Origin: an uncultured Mycoplasmatota bacterium
GTDB taxonomy: Bacteria; Bacillota_I; Bacilli_A; RF39; UBA660
Reading direction: 5' to 3'
DNA: 48,928 nt
Assembly (NCBI GenBank): GCA_947571135.1
Contig: CANOWY010000007.1
Coordinates: forward strand, 1-48,928
The notes under the pieces were generated by a model that worked only from the letters and a program-made list of their open reading frames with translations, was not told the DNA's origin and ran no database searches. Below are positions 1 through 7,906 of the stretch, one piece after another (position 1 is the first letter of the stretch; each line of letters opens with the position of its first letter). The position numbers and the translations under genes are program-made.

Positions 1-54
1 CAGGCTTATTCCTGAAGTTGGGAGGTTATTCTTTTTTATTTCTTCTTTTTTCAT
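1..54 (-). CDS. 5' end of an unidentified protein (partial, runs off the window)
   Basis: An ATG at 54 (reading leftwards) opens a frame that is still open at base 1, giving 18 residues that begin MKKEEIKKNNLPTSG. A strong GGAGG ribosome binding site lies at 62-66, eight bases before the ATG, and a promoter lies behind it, so this is very probably a real start. Too little is visible to name the product. It is transcribed in the same direction as alaS but from its own promoter, after the alaS terminator. Confidence 0.6.
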   Translation of the reverse strand, partial: MKKEEIKKNNLPTSGISL

Positions 55-83
55 TTTTCTTCCTCCATCTATTTTCTAAATGT

Positions 84-113
84 AGTATATCACATAATTG
101 TACATATTGTACA
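84..113 (-). promoter_or_regulatory. Promoter with TGTACA-type palindromic operator
   Basis: Reading leftwards: a -35-like TGTACA (108-113), an 18-base spacer and a -10 TATACT (84-89), followed by the GGAGG of the partial gene. Two TGTACA blocks at 99-104 and 108-113 are separated by 3 bases. They form a near-perfect 15-bp dyad over the -35 and upstream spacer, the usual place for a repressor site. The regulator is not identifiable here. Confidence 0.5.
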
Positions 114-128
114 TTTTTGTTTGATGAA

Positions 129-157
129 AAAAGAAGATTATTTTTTATCTTCTTCCA
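129..157 (-). terminator. Intrinsic terminator overlapping the alaS stop
   Basis: On the minus strand GAAGAT and ATCTTC pair around an A-rich loop that contains the alaS TAA, followed by a run of six T. A short but typical rho-independent terminator built into the end of the gene. Confidence 0.5.
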
Positions 158-1892
158 AAATTGCTTTTATTCTTCTTACACCTGCACTACTCGCTTCTTC
201 TTTTTTGATTTTAAATGTTCCAAGAACACTAGTGTTTTTAACATGTGGTCCACCACATAATTCATGCGATACATCCCCAATAGAATAAACTGTAACAACA
301 TCTGGATAACGCTCAATAAACATACATTCTGCACCAGATGCTATAGCATCTTCTTTAGACATTTCATTAACCGTTACAGGAAGACCTTCTTTAATCCAAC
401 TATTTACCAATTCTTCTGTCTTTTGTTTTTCTTCTTCACTTAACTTATGATCACAGGAAAAATCAAAACGCATTCTCTCACTTGTAATATTACTTCCCTT
501 TTGATGAACATCTGATCCTACAACTACTTTTAAAGCCGCATTGAGTAAATGCGTTGCTGTATGATACTTGGTCTCTATTTCGCCATTTCCTGCAAGTCCA
601 CCTTTAAACTTTCCCTGACTTGCCGTTCTAGAAAGTTCTTGATGCTTTTTAAACTTTTCTTGAAAACCGACTTCATCCACTTTTAGATTTCTTTCACTTG
701 CTAGTTCTATTGTTAACTCAATCGGAAAACCATAAGTATCATAAAGATGAAAAGCATCCTCTCCCGTAATATCTTGATTATTCTTTGTAACTTTTTCAAA
801 TTCCTTTAAACCTTTTTCTAAAGTACGACCAAATTTTTCTTTTTCCGTTTTTAAAACTTCTAAAACAATACTTTCATTATCTTCTAATTCTTTATAATAC
901 TTTTTATACTTATTTAAGATAATAGAAGCAATTTTTTGTTCCCAATCACTACCAATATCGATATTTAAATTTCTAGCATGGCGAATAGCACGACGAATAA
1001 GTCTTCTTAAAATATACCCTTGATCCGTATTGCTTGGTTTTATTCCAGCAGGGTCTGCACTAATGAATACTGCTGTTCTTATATGATCTGCAATGATACG
1101 CATAGATTTTTCATTACCTTCATAAGGAAGTCCTGAAATATCTGAAATAAGGCTTATAACATCACTCCAAATACTTGATTTATAATTATCATCGACGCCT
1201 TCTAATATTGAAACTGTTCGTTCTACCCCCATTCCAGTATCTACATTTTTCTTAGGAAGTTCTGTTACTCCACCATCTTCATCTTTATAGTATTGCATAA
1301 ATACATTGTTCCATATTTCTACCCAACGATTATCTTCAGGATCAAAAACTTCAGGAATTTCTTCATCACTTCGCCAGTAAAAAATTTCGGTATCGGGTCC
1401 ACATGGTCCAGATTCGCCTGCAATCCAAAAATTATCATCTACCGTTTTAGCAATTCTTGCATCAGGTATTCCTAACTCACGCCATTTGTTATAACTTTCT
1501 TCATCAAACGGAATAGTAGCACTTCCTGCATATACAGTAACGGCAAGACGCTCCTTTGGAATATGTAAAACTTCTGTTAAAAATTCAAAACTCCAAGCAA
1601 TACTCTCGCTCTTAAAGTAATCTCCTAAACTCCAATTACCTAACATTTCAAAAAAAGTTTGGTGTGTTGAATCTCCTATAATATCTAAGTCATTTGTACG
1701 AACGCATTTTTGATAATCACAAAGTCTTGTCCCATAAGGATGACTTTGTCCCATTAAATAGGGAATTAAAGGTTGCATTCCCGCCGTATTAAAAAGTACC
1801 GATGGGTCGTTTTCTGGAACAACTGGTGCACTTGGTATTTGTTTATGTCCTTTACTCACAAAAAAATCAATATATAAATCTTTTAAATTCAT
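138..1892 (-). CDS. alaS: Alanyl-tRNA synthetase, compact form without the C-terminal domain
   Basis: Charges tRNA-Ala in the cytoplasm. The class II catalytic core occupies about residues 1-240 and the tRNA-recognition helices run to about 425. The editing domain follows almost at once, with HTATH (H444, H448) and CGGPH (C546, H550) as the zinc and editing residues. The protein ends at 584, right after GVRRIKAI, whereas the common bacterial enzyme is about 870 residues. Both the beta-barrel insert before the editing domain and the C-terminal DHHA1/C-Ala region are absent. This matches a known short AlaRS subgroup (about 590 residues), so it is not a truncation: the stop is followed by a terminator. 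The gene starts inside the stop of the upstream kinase-like gene (4-base overlap), and both lie behind an alanine T-box. Confidence 0.95.
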   Translation of the reverse strand: MNLKDLYIDFFVSKGHKQIPSAPVVPENDPSVLFNTAGMQPLIPYLMGQSHPYGTRLCDYQKCVRTNDLDIIGDSTHQTFFEMLGNWSLGDYFKSESIAWSFEFLTEVLHIPKERLAVTVYAGSATIPFDEESYNKWRELGIPDARIAKTVDDNFWIAGESGPCGPDTEIFYWRSDEEIPEVFDPEDNRWVEIWNNVFMQYYKDEDGGVTELPKKNVDTGMGVERTVSILEGVDDNYKSSIWSDVISLISDISGLPYEGNEKSMRIIADHIRTAVFISADPAGIKPSNTDQGYILRRLIRRAIRHARNLNIDIGSDWEQKIASIILNKYKKYYKELEDNESIVLEVLKTEKEKFGRTLEKGLKEFEKVTKNNQDITGEDAFHLYDTYGFPIELTIELASERNLKVDEVGFQEKFKKHQELSRTASQGKFKGGLAGNGEIETKYHTATHLLNAALKVVVGSDVHQKGSNITSERMRFDFSCDHKLSEEEKQKTEELVNSWIKEGLPVTVNEMSKEDAIASGAECMFIERYPDVVTVYSIGDVSHELCGGPHVKNTSVLGTFKIKKEEASSAGVRRIKAILEEDKK

Positions 1893-2419
1893 TTTATCTC
1901 CTCCAATATTGTCTTTGCCGCGTTTTCTAAAACGCCTTTTTCTTTATTATTTACAACATAATCATAGTCTAAATATTTTCTAAATTCATGTTCTGTTACA
2001 TGATTTTTTTCTTCTTCTGTTAATACTCTTTGCGGTTTCTCATTATTTGCAAGCACTGTTGTTACATCATATGGACTTTCAATCAAATCTTCTATCTCCA
2101 GAAGCAACCTTACATCTGAAATCACAATAATATCAAAATACTCTTCATAAACACGAAAATCTTCTAACATTCTTCTTATAAAAAACTTTCTATCTTGTAA
2201 TTCTTCTCTAATAAAACTGCCTGTATTTTGTAAAAAGGCTCTAGGTTTATTTTCGCTATTTCCATCATAACCTAAAATTTCACTCGCATACATCTTGATA
2301 TATTTACTATACTCTGTTTGTAACGCCCGAAGGCCTTGCTCTTTGGCAAACTCTACTATTTTCTTACCTAAATACGTCTTCCCACTACCAGCACTACCAG
2401 CAATTAATACTACTTTCAT
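1889..2419 (-). CDS. P-loop nucleotide-kinase-like protein
   Basis: 176 residues with a Walker A motif GSAGSGKT at 8-15. A VISDVRLLLEIEDL segment at about 98-111 resembles the DVR box of deoxynucleoside monophosphate kinases and the dephospho-CoA kinase fold. A basic lid-like region (REELQDRKFFIRR) lies between them. The substrate cannot be read from the sequence. The start is supported by AGGGAGG just upstream. It is the first gene after the alanine T-box and overlaps alaS by ATGA, so its expression should follow uncharged tRNA-Ala. That is unexpected for a nucleotide kinase and may only reflect translational coupling. I am sure of the P-loop fold and unsure of the reaction. Confidence 0.7.
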   Translation of the reverse strand: MKVVLIAGSAGSGKTYLGKKIVEFAKEQGLRALQTEYSKYIKMYASEILGYDGNSENKPRAFLQNTGSFIREELQDRKFFIRRMLEDFRVYEEYFDIIVISDVRLLLEIEDLIESPYDVTTVLANNEKPQRVLTEEEKNHVTEHEFRKYLDYDYVVNNKEKGVLENAAKTILEEIK

Positions 2420-2433
2420 ACATCCTCCCTAAT

Positions 2434-2592
2434 AAAAAAGAACCACAAAACTTACGCCTCAAGGAGCAAGTTCTGCGGTACCATCCTTTATATTACTTAA
2501 TTTAAGATAACGGGACTTCCCCGATTAATCTAGGATAAGCAGCACATTTATTTCTTTCTTTGTTTACTTTCCACCTCGCATAAACTCTCTAT
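2434..2592 (-). promoter_or_regulatory. T-box riboswitch, alanine (specifier GCU)
   Basis: Leader of the kinase-alaS operon, read leftwards. AGAGAG at 2585-2590 starts stem I, GGTGGAAA follows, and the specifier is GCT (2541-2543), an alanine codon, just before GCTTATCCTAG. The T-box sequence AAGGATGGTACCGC is at 2475-2488. It can pair into an antiterminator or be replaced by the terminator hairpin at 2434-2478, which ends in TTTTTT. Aligning it with the threonine T-box at 12.9 kb puts GCT and ACT at the same position, which supports both specifier calls. Uncharged tRNA-Ala should stabilise the antiterminator and switch the operon on. Confidence 0.93.
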
Positions 2593-2628
2593 AAAATACT
2601 CAAAATAAACTTTCTTATCTTAAAACGA

Positions 2629-3765
2629 TTAATTATTTTGTAAAATTTCATATTTACTTCTAGCAAATTCCCAAATCACTTTTAATAAAGCAATACATGG
2701 AGTTGCTAAAATCATACCTATAATACCAAAAAAATTGTTAAAAATCAATAAACCTATCATAATAGTAACAGGATGTAACTTCATTGTTTTACTCATAACA
2801 ACTGGTTGTAAGATAAAGTTTTCCACACACTGAACAACTACACAAATAATTAAAGTCATAACCCCAATAAAAGTACTTTGGGAAAAACCAATTACGACAG
2901 CAACGGCACCTCCTATATAAGGACCAATATAAGGAATTAAATCCGTAATCCCACAAAATAATCCAAATAACACTGGAGCCTGTAAGCCAACAATCATAAA
3001 TCCTATGGAATCACAAACAAAGACCATAACAGCAACTAACATGGTTCCATTAACACTTTTTCTTACCTCTCCCCCAATATTATTAAGAAGAACTTGCGCT
3101 TCAAATCTTTTTCTTTCTGGAAGAAGGTTTAAGAAATGACGTGAAATAGAATCAAAATCAAATAACATATAAAGTCCTATAAATAAACCTAGTCCAATTG
3201 TAACCAAACTAGAGAAAAATTTAACAATAATATCCAAAAGCATTGTTGGGAAAGTGGTTGTAAATTCTGTCAACTTCGTTTCCATTGTTGTCATGACATT
3301 GTTGCGAATAGAATCAATATCCAATCCCTCTACATGAGAAAATTTCATAAAAATTTCGTTTACACTATTTTTGACTTCATTAAAAATAGAAGGTAAGTTT
3401 TTAATAAGTTCATTCACTTGCATATAGACTGTTGGTACTAAAAATCTCAAAAATATGGCAATAATGACTAAAAATACAGCATAAACAAGGATAGAACCAA
3501 ACATTCGAGGAATTCCTTTATTTTCTAATCTTTTTACCAAAGGATTAAATAACCAAGCAATCACAAATCCAATAAACAAAGGAGATAATACTTTTAAAAA
3601 TGTAAAAATAAACTTTAAAATTCCCCATTCCTTTACTAAAATCGTTACAATTAATACACAAGCAATAATCATAGCAATATATAAAATATGTAAAATTTTA
3701 CTTGATAAACTTACGACTTCGTTCACATTCTCAATATTGATTTCACTTTTTTTCTTTTTTTCCAT
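2629..3765 (-). CDS. AI-2E family transporter (PerM/YtvI-type membrane protein)
   Basis: 378 residues with about seven or eight hydrophobic helices. Two lie at the N-terminus (about 27-50 and 58-75), one at 90-115, then a hydrophilic loop, helices at about 180-205, and a closing group from 240 to 365 containing the family-typical GITDLIPYIGPYIGG segment. Members of PF01594 export small molecules or couple to ion gradients; the name reflects one member linked to autoinducer-2 and does not prove that substrate. The start codon overlaps the miaB stop by one base (TAATG), so the two are translationally coupled. The alanine T-box begins about 37 bases after the stop. Confidence 0.85.
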   Translation of the reverse strand: MEKKKKSEINIENVNEVVSLSSKILHILYIAMIIACVLIVTILVKEWGILKFIFTFLKVLSPLFIGFVIAWLFNPLVKRLENKGIPRMFGSILVYAVFLVIIAIFLRFLVPTVYMQVNELIKNLPSIFNEVKNSVNEIFMKFSHVEGLDIDSIRNNVMTTMETKLTEFTTTFPTMLLDIIVKFFSSLVTIGLGLFIGLYMLFDFDSISRHFLNLLPERKRFEAQVLLNNIGGEVRKSVNGTMLVAVMVFVCDSIGFMIVGLQAPVLFGLFCGITDLIPYIGPYIGGAVAVVIGFSQSTFIGVMTLIICVVVQCVENFILQPVVMSKTMKLHPVTIMIGLLIFNNFFGIIGMILATPCIALLKVIWEFARSKYEILQNN

Positions 3766-5183
3766 TATATTGGAACACCTTCTTTCACAATTTCGCCGTC
3801 AAGACTAAAACTTTTGGCTTCTTTTATTTTGATAGGAACAATATTCCCAATCAAATCTTTTCCACCCTCAATATTTACAAGTTTCATAGTATCAGTATAC
3901 CCATAAACGCGTGTTTTATCTTTTTCATTTTCTCCAAGAATTAAAACTGGCACTACATTTCCTACTAAACGTTGATTCGCTTCTAAAGAATATGCATTTA
4001 CAAGCGTATTTAGTCTTTGTAAACGTTCTTCTTTCTCTTCCATTGTAACATTATCTTTTATAAGGCTTGCAGGAGTACCAACTCTCGGACTGTAAATAAA
4101 TGTAAAGGCAGAATCAAATTTACAAGTATTCACAACATCTAACGTTTCTAAAAAATCTTCTTCCGTTTCATTGGGAAATCCGACAATAATATCGGTAGTA
4201 ATAGAAACATTCGGAATTTTTTCTTTAATCTGATTATACAAATGCAAATATTCTTCTTTCGTATATCGGCGTCCCATTAATTTTAAAATCGCATCACTTC
4301 CACTTTGAAGTGGCAAATGAATATAAGGCATAATGTTATCATATTTTGCAATTACATCAATCATTTCTGGTGTGAAATTCCAAGGGTGACTCGTAACAAA
4401 GCGAACTCTTTCTATTCCAGTTAAGGCTACTTTCTCTAGTAAATCTTTAAAGTCATACCCCATATTTAAATCTCTTCCATAGGCATTGACGTTTTGCCCA
4501 AGCAAAGTTACTTCTTTATAGCCATTTTGTTTTAGTTCTTCTACTTCCGCAATAATGTTCTCTAACTTTCGACTGCGTTCTTTTCCCCTTGTATAAGGAA
4601 CAATACAATAGGTACAAAACTTATCACAACCATACATAATGTCTACCCATGCCGTAATTTTAGAATCCCTTTTGTACTGAATTCCTTCGTAAACATCGCC
4701 CTCTATACTATAAACTTCAATAGTTTGTTTTTCTTTATTTTCTAATAATAATTTTGGAAGTTCATTAATATTATGGGTTCCAAACACAATATCGACATAA
4801 GGATGTTTCGTTTTGATTTCAAAAACCACATTCTCCTCTTGGCTCATACATCCCCCAATCGCAATTAAAAGGTCTGGTTTTTCTCGTTTTAAGTGTTTAC
4901 AACGTCCCAAATACCCAAATACTTTATCATGAGCGTTTTCACGAATAGCACATGTATTCAAAACAACCAAATCGCTTTCTTCTAAAATTGTAGTTTCCGT
5001 AAATCCTAAGATTTCTAAGTACTTTCTAATTTCCTCAGAATCATGCACATTCATTTGGCAACCATAAGTTCTTAAAAAATATTTTTTATTTACAAAAGCC
5101 TTAGGAAAATTATATTCTACTTGTTTTTCTACTACTTCATTATCTGTTCTTTTTTTTGCCTCTTTTAAATCAGGTAAATTCAT
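3765..5183 (-). CDS. miaB: tRNA-2-methylthio-N6-dimethylallyladenosine synthase
   Basis: Radical-SAM methylthiotransferase that adds the 2-methylthio group to N6-isopentenyladenosine at position 37 of tRNAs reading UNN codons. The N-terminal domain carries the auxiliary-cluster cysteines C42 (TYGCQMN), C78 (LNTCAIRE) and C112 (GGCMSQ). The radical-SAM motif is C186-x3-C190-x2-C193 (GCDKFCTYC), and a TRAM RNA-binding domain lies at about 405-470. I start at the ATG at 5183 because AGAGGAAG lies eight bases upstream; a GTG three codons earlier overlaps that site. An extended -10 promoter precedes it. The three-domain layout and length are normal for MiaB. Confidence 0.95.
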   Translation of the reverse strand: MNLPDLKEAKKRTDNEVVEKQVEYNFPKAFVNKKYFLRTYGCQMNVHDSEEIRKYLEILGFTETTILEESDLVVLNTCAIRENAHDKVFGYLGRCKHLKREKPDLLIAIGGCMSQEENVVFEIKTKHPYVDIVFGTHNINELPKLLLENKEKQTIEVYSIEGDVYEGIQYKRDSKITAWVDIMYGCDKFCTYCIVPYTRGKERSRKLENIIAEVEELKQNGYKEVTLLGQNVNAYGRDLNMGYDFKDLLEKVALTGIERVRFVTSHPWNFTPEMIDVIAKYDNIMPYIHLPLQSGSDAILKLMGRRYTKEEYLHLYNQIKEKIPNVSITTDIIVGFPNETEEDFLETLDVVNTCKFDSAFTFIYSPRVGTPASLIKDNVTMEEKEERLQRLNTLVNAYSLEANQRLVGNVVPVLILGENEKDKTRVYGYTDTMKLVNIEGGKDLIGNIVPIKIKEAKSFSLDGEIVKEGVPI

Positions 5184-5208
5184 AAAATTCACTTCCTCTT
5201 GTATGGAT

Positions 5209-5217
5209 ATTATAACA
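5209..5217 (-). promoter_or_regulatory. Extended -10 promoter of miaB
   Basis: TGTTATAAT on the minus strand, a perfect extended -10 (TGnTATAAT), with only T-rich sequence where a -35 would be. It lies about 25 bases before the miaB start. Confidence 0.55.
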
Positions 5218-5245
5218 CGTATTAAAAAAAAACAAAAACAGCAAC

Positions 5246-6212
5246 TTAATTAAAACTTATATCTTGTAAAATTTTTTTAAGAGTTCGACTATGAGACATC
5301 TCCTTCAGTTTTTTATATATTCTTTTCTCTATTTCCTTAACTCTTTGATAACTAATCTGATAATCCATGGCAATACTAGAAAGACTAGAAGGGGAATAAC
5401 CCTTCATACCCAATCTTTTATAAAATATTTCTATATCTCTTGAAAGAAACATTAGGAACTTTGCTAATCATTTCTATAACTTGTTCTTTTAACATTTCAT
5501 TTTCTATTAATGTTTCTCTATTTGCTCCCTCTATTTTGCAAACAAAACTTTCTTGATCTTTCATATTACAAATAGGATAAATATATTGTTCTAAAAAAGA
5601 AGGAAGAATAAAATTAAGTTGTCTTGCAGAAATATTCTTATTTTCGAATAATCCTTGCTTTTCTAAAAACGCATAAATAGTTTCAAATAAAAAATAAAAG
5701 GAACCTGCTATTTTGTTTTCATAAGTTTCTGTAAAATCATGAAAAGAAAAAGTCACATATCGACAACGCATCAATAAATAGTGTATAAGCAATTTGATAC
5801 ATTCTTGTTTTCCTATTCCAAAAACCAAAAAATAATCTTGACAGTTTTTTTCCATTTGATACAAACGAGTATTTATTTTCCCAAAAATATCCCTAAAAAA
5901 ATCATTATAAAAAGAAATATTTAATAATTCTCCAGATAAAACAAATTCTATCCATAATTCCGATGCTACGCTTATAACATCATCAACATCTATCATACCA
6001 TTAGGAAAATAAGGTAAATAAGATGTTTTTAATAGCCTATATACAACATGCAATGTTCCTAAAATTATTTCATCTTGTAATTCTTTTTTGGTTACTTCAT
6101 TGGTAGTAGTCATTATTTTTTAATACAACATTTTGGCTTCTTCTAACTTCAACTCTTTTTCGCTACTTATACTTTTGTACCATTCTTCTAGTTTCTGTAA
6201 ATTATAATTCAT
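5246..6212 (-). pseudogene. Sigma-70-like factor gene, interrupted by a stop and a frameshift
   Basis: Three pieces fit one protein. An ATG at 6212 with GGGGGAGG upstream encodes 30 residues (MNYNLQKLEEWYKSISS...) and meets an in-frame TAA at 6120-6122. The same frame continues as a 231-residue ORF from 6113, with a segment like sigma region 2 (DEIILGTLHVVYRLL, then DVDDVISVASELWIEF). A 68-residue ORF in the +1 frame (5246-5452) then supplies a region-4 helix-turn-helix (YQISYQRVKEIEKRIYKKL). The 231-residue frame runs past the junction near 5435-5450 into unrelated residues. Read together this is one group-3-like sigma factor with one nonsense codon and one +1 shift. Either it is decayed or the sequence carries errors; translational coupling of separate pieces is possible but less likely. 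Confidence 0.6.
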
Positions 6213-6233
6213 ACTAAACCTCCCCCAAAGCAA

Positions 6234-7217
6234 TTACTTATCTTTTTTACGTACCAACACTTGGGTATTTTCCAAAAAAACTTTCTCAACTTCTTTTTCC
6301 TCTATAAAAAAACTATCATAATATTTTTTCACATAATGCCAAAAATTAGAGTAAGAAATTTGAGCATCAAAAAGGCTAGTATAAAGAGTCGATATATATT
6401 TAAAATCCAATTCCTTACCCTCTTCAGAAAAATTTTGTATTTTTCCATCTTGCAAATATCCTACATCTCCATTTCCTGGATCAACACATAGCACAGTATT
6501 TTCATAATTCATAAGAACTATATTATGATTGCCATATAATTTTCGAAGACAATTTGCATTCTCATCTGGACTATAAACCACGCAAACTTGGGCTTGATAT
6601 TCTGGATGAATACTATTCATTTTCACTACAAAATCATCTGCTATATTACGGCAACACGCAACCCCATTTAAAATATCTAACCTTAAATAACCAAAGGCAT
6701 CAATCTCTGGTTTCCCATATTCATAACGCCTATTACTTTCTAAAACTGTTTCCTCTATAATTTCAAATAAATGAGTCTCGTCCTTCATTTCTTCTTGGTA
6801 TTCTTTTAAATATTCATTATAAACCTCTATTTCTTCTTCATAACATAGGGAATTAAGACCAAAGACAAGCATGCTTCCTAGTTTTAGAGCGAAAGTGATT
6901 GCAAAAGCCGTATTGCATAGTGGAGGCAAAAATTCAGATATTATATTTTTATATTGATAAGCATACCCTTTTATAAGTTTTCCACTTTCCATATACACAT
7001 CTAAAAAGTATTGACTATAATAAAAATCAATTCCATGTTTTTTAGAAAGCAAATCATAATTTTTGGTTTTTAAAAGTCTAAAAATATCTTGAATTTGTAT
7101 TATTTTCGGAACATAATTTTTATAAATTTTAGAACCATATAAATGATAAATCTTGTTGTATTCTCGGTGAAATACTAAACGTCGAATTTGTTGAATGTCC
7201 TCTTTATCCAATTTCAT
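6234..7217 (-). CDS. Putative transglutaminase-like (papain-fold) protein
   Basis: 327 residues, no signal peptide. Residues 184-250 resemble the transglutaminase-like core: GVACCRNIADDF gives C189 as a candidate nucleophile, GNHNIVL gives H231 and VDPGNG gives D246, in the Cys-His-Asp order and spacing of the fold. An LGSMLVFGLNSLCYEEEIEVY segment sits before it at 113-133. Whether it is a protease, a transferase or inactive cannot be said. Translation should start at 7217 (AAAAGGAAG upstream). The next gene upstream shares the VFGL..L.YEE.IE.Y motif, which suggests a functional pair. The decayed sigma-like gene follows directly downstream. Confidence 0.5.
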   Translation of the reverse strand: MKLDKEDIQQIRRLVFHREYNKIYHLYGSKIYKNYVPKIIQIQDIFRLLKTKNYDLLSKKHGIDFYYSQYFLDVYMESGKLIKGYAYQYKNIISEFLPPLCNTAFAITFALKLGSMLVFGLNSLCYEEEIEVYNEYLKEYQEEMKDETHLFEIIEETVLESNRRYEYGKPEIDAFGYLRLDILNGVACCRNIADDFVVKMNSIHPEYQAQVCVVYSPDENANCLRKLYGNHNIVLMNYENTVLCVDPGNGDVGYLQDGKIQNFSEEGKELDFKYISTLYTSLFDAQISYSNFWHYVKKYYDSFFIEEKEVEKVFLENTQVLVRKKDK

Positions 7218-7301
7218 AATAACTTCCTTTTCTCTTTGCTTTCACTATTCTACTGAAAATAGTAAAAAAACACAAGAAAAATAGTCATGGCACTGCAAGT
7301 A

Positions 7302-7802
7302 TCATTCATTATTCAAAATTTTAATATTTGCATTTTTTACCTGCAATTCATTTAAAACCTCATGAAGTATATCCTTATTACCTACAACAGAGCCCATTAC
7401 ATATTCTTTGTTATTTTTCGATTTAACAACAAGATTTTCTCCTGCTTTAATTCCATACTTATATTTCTCTTTTATATATCCTTCTATAATTTCTTCATAT
7501 AAAAGCGCTTGGAGTCCATAAACAAGATATTTTTTGGTCAAATAAATGTGATACTTTTTATAACATGTATCATTTAAATGTGATAATTCACTTCTCAATT
7601 CTTTCAAAAATTCCTCATCATTTAAAGTTTTATTTGTTTTTAAAATGCTTGGGAATATATATTCTAAAGAAAGAATAAGAAAAAACAAACCAAACAATGC
7701 TAAAATTTGATAAGTCATTACTGTTCTTTCAGTTATTACATGTTCTTTTACATAAACTTGACCTAAATATTTAAAAAAATTATTCTGATTTAATTCCTCC
7801 AT
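7302..7802 (-). CDS. Unknown protein with one N-terminal membrane segment
   Basis: 166 residues. A hydrophobic helix at about 32-52 (LALFGLFFLILSLEYIF) is followed by a soluble tail. The segment YLVYGLQALLYEEIIEGY at about 91-108 closely resembles part of the downstream transglutaminase-like protein, so the two may be evolutionarily or functionally linked. The ATG has no ribosome binding site upstream. A TATATT -10 ends only three bases before it and GGAGG lies just inside the frame, so the message may be nearly leaderless or the true start may be non-standard. No family recognised. Confidence 0.5.
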   Translation of the reverse strand: MEELNQNNFFKYLGQVYVKEHVITERTVMTYQILALFGLFFLILSLEYIFPSILKTNKTLNDEEFLKELRSELSHLNDTCYKKYHIYLTKKYLVYGLQALLYEEIIEGYIKEKYKYGIKAGENLVVKSKNNKEYVMGSVVGNKDILHEVLNELQVKNANIKILNNE

Positions 7803-7873
7803 TTAATATAGAATAATCAACAATACATCTAAAATAGTTTCTTTTTTTTATCTTATTTTCTTCTTTATAAGTT

Positions 7874-7900
7874 AAAAAGATTATCTTTTTTGGATAATCT
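7874..7900 (-). terminator. Intrinsic terminator of serS
   Basis: AGATTATC and GATAATCT form a perfect 8-bp stem with a CAAAAAA loop, followed by a T run, seven bases after the serS stop. Confidence 0.85.
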
Positions 7901-7906
7901 ATTCTT

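Noticed and set aside
18-260. Plus-strand ORF of 80 codons over the alaS end
   Set aside because: It is the shadow of alaS and of the partial gene on the other strand; low-complexity F/S/C composition and no ribosome binding site.
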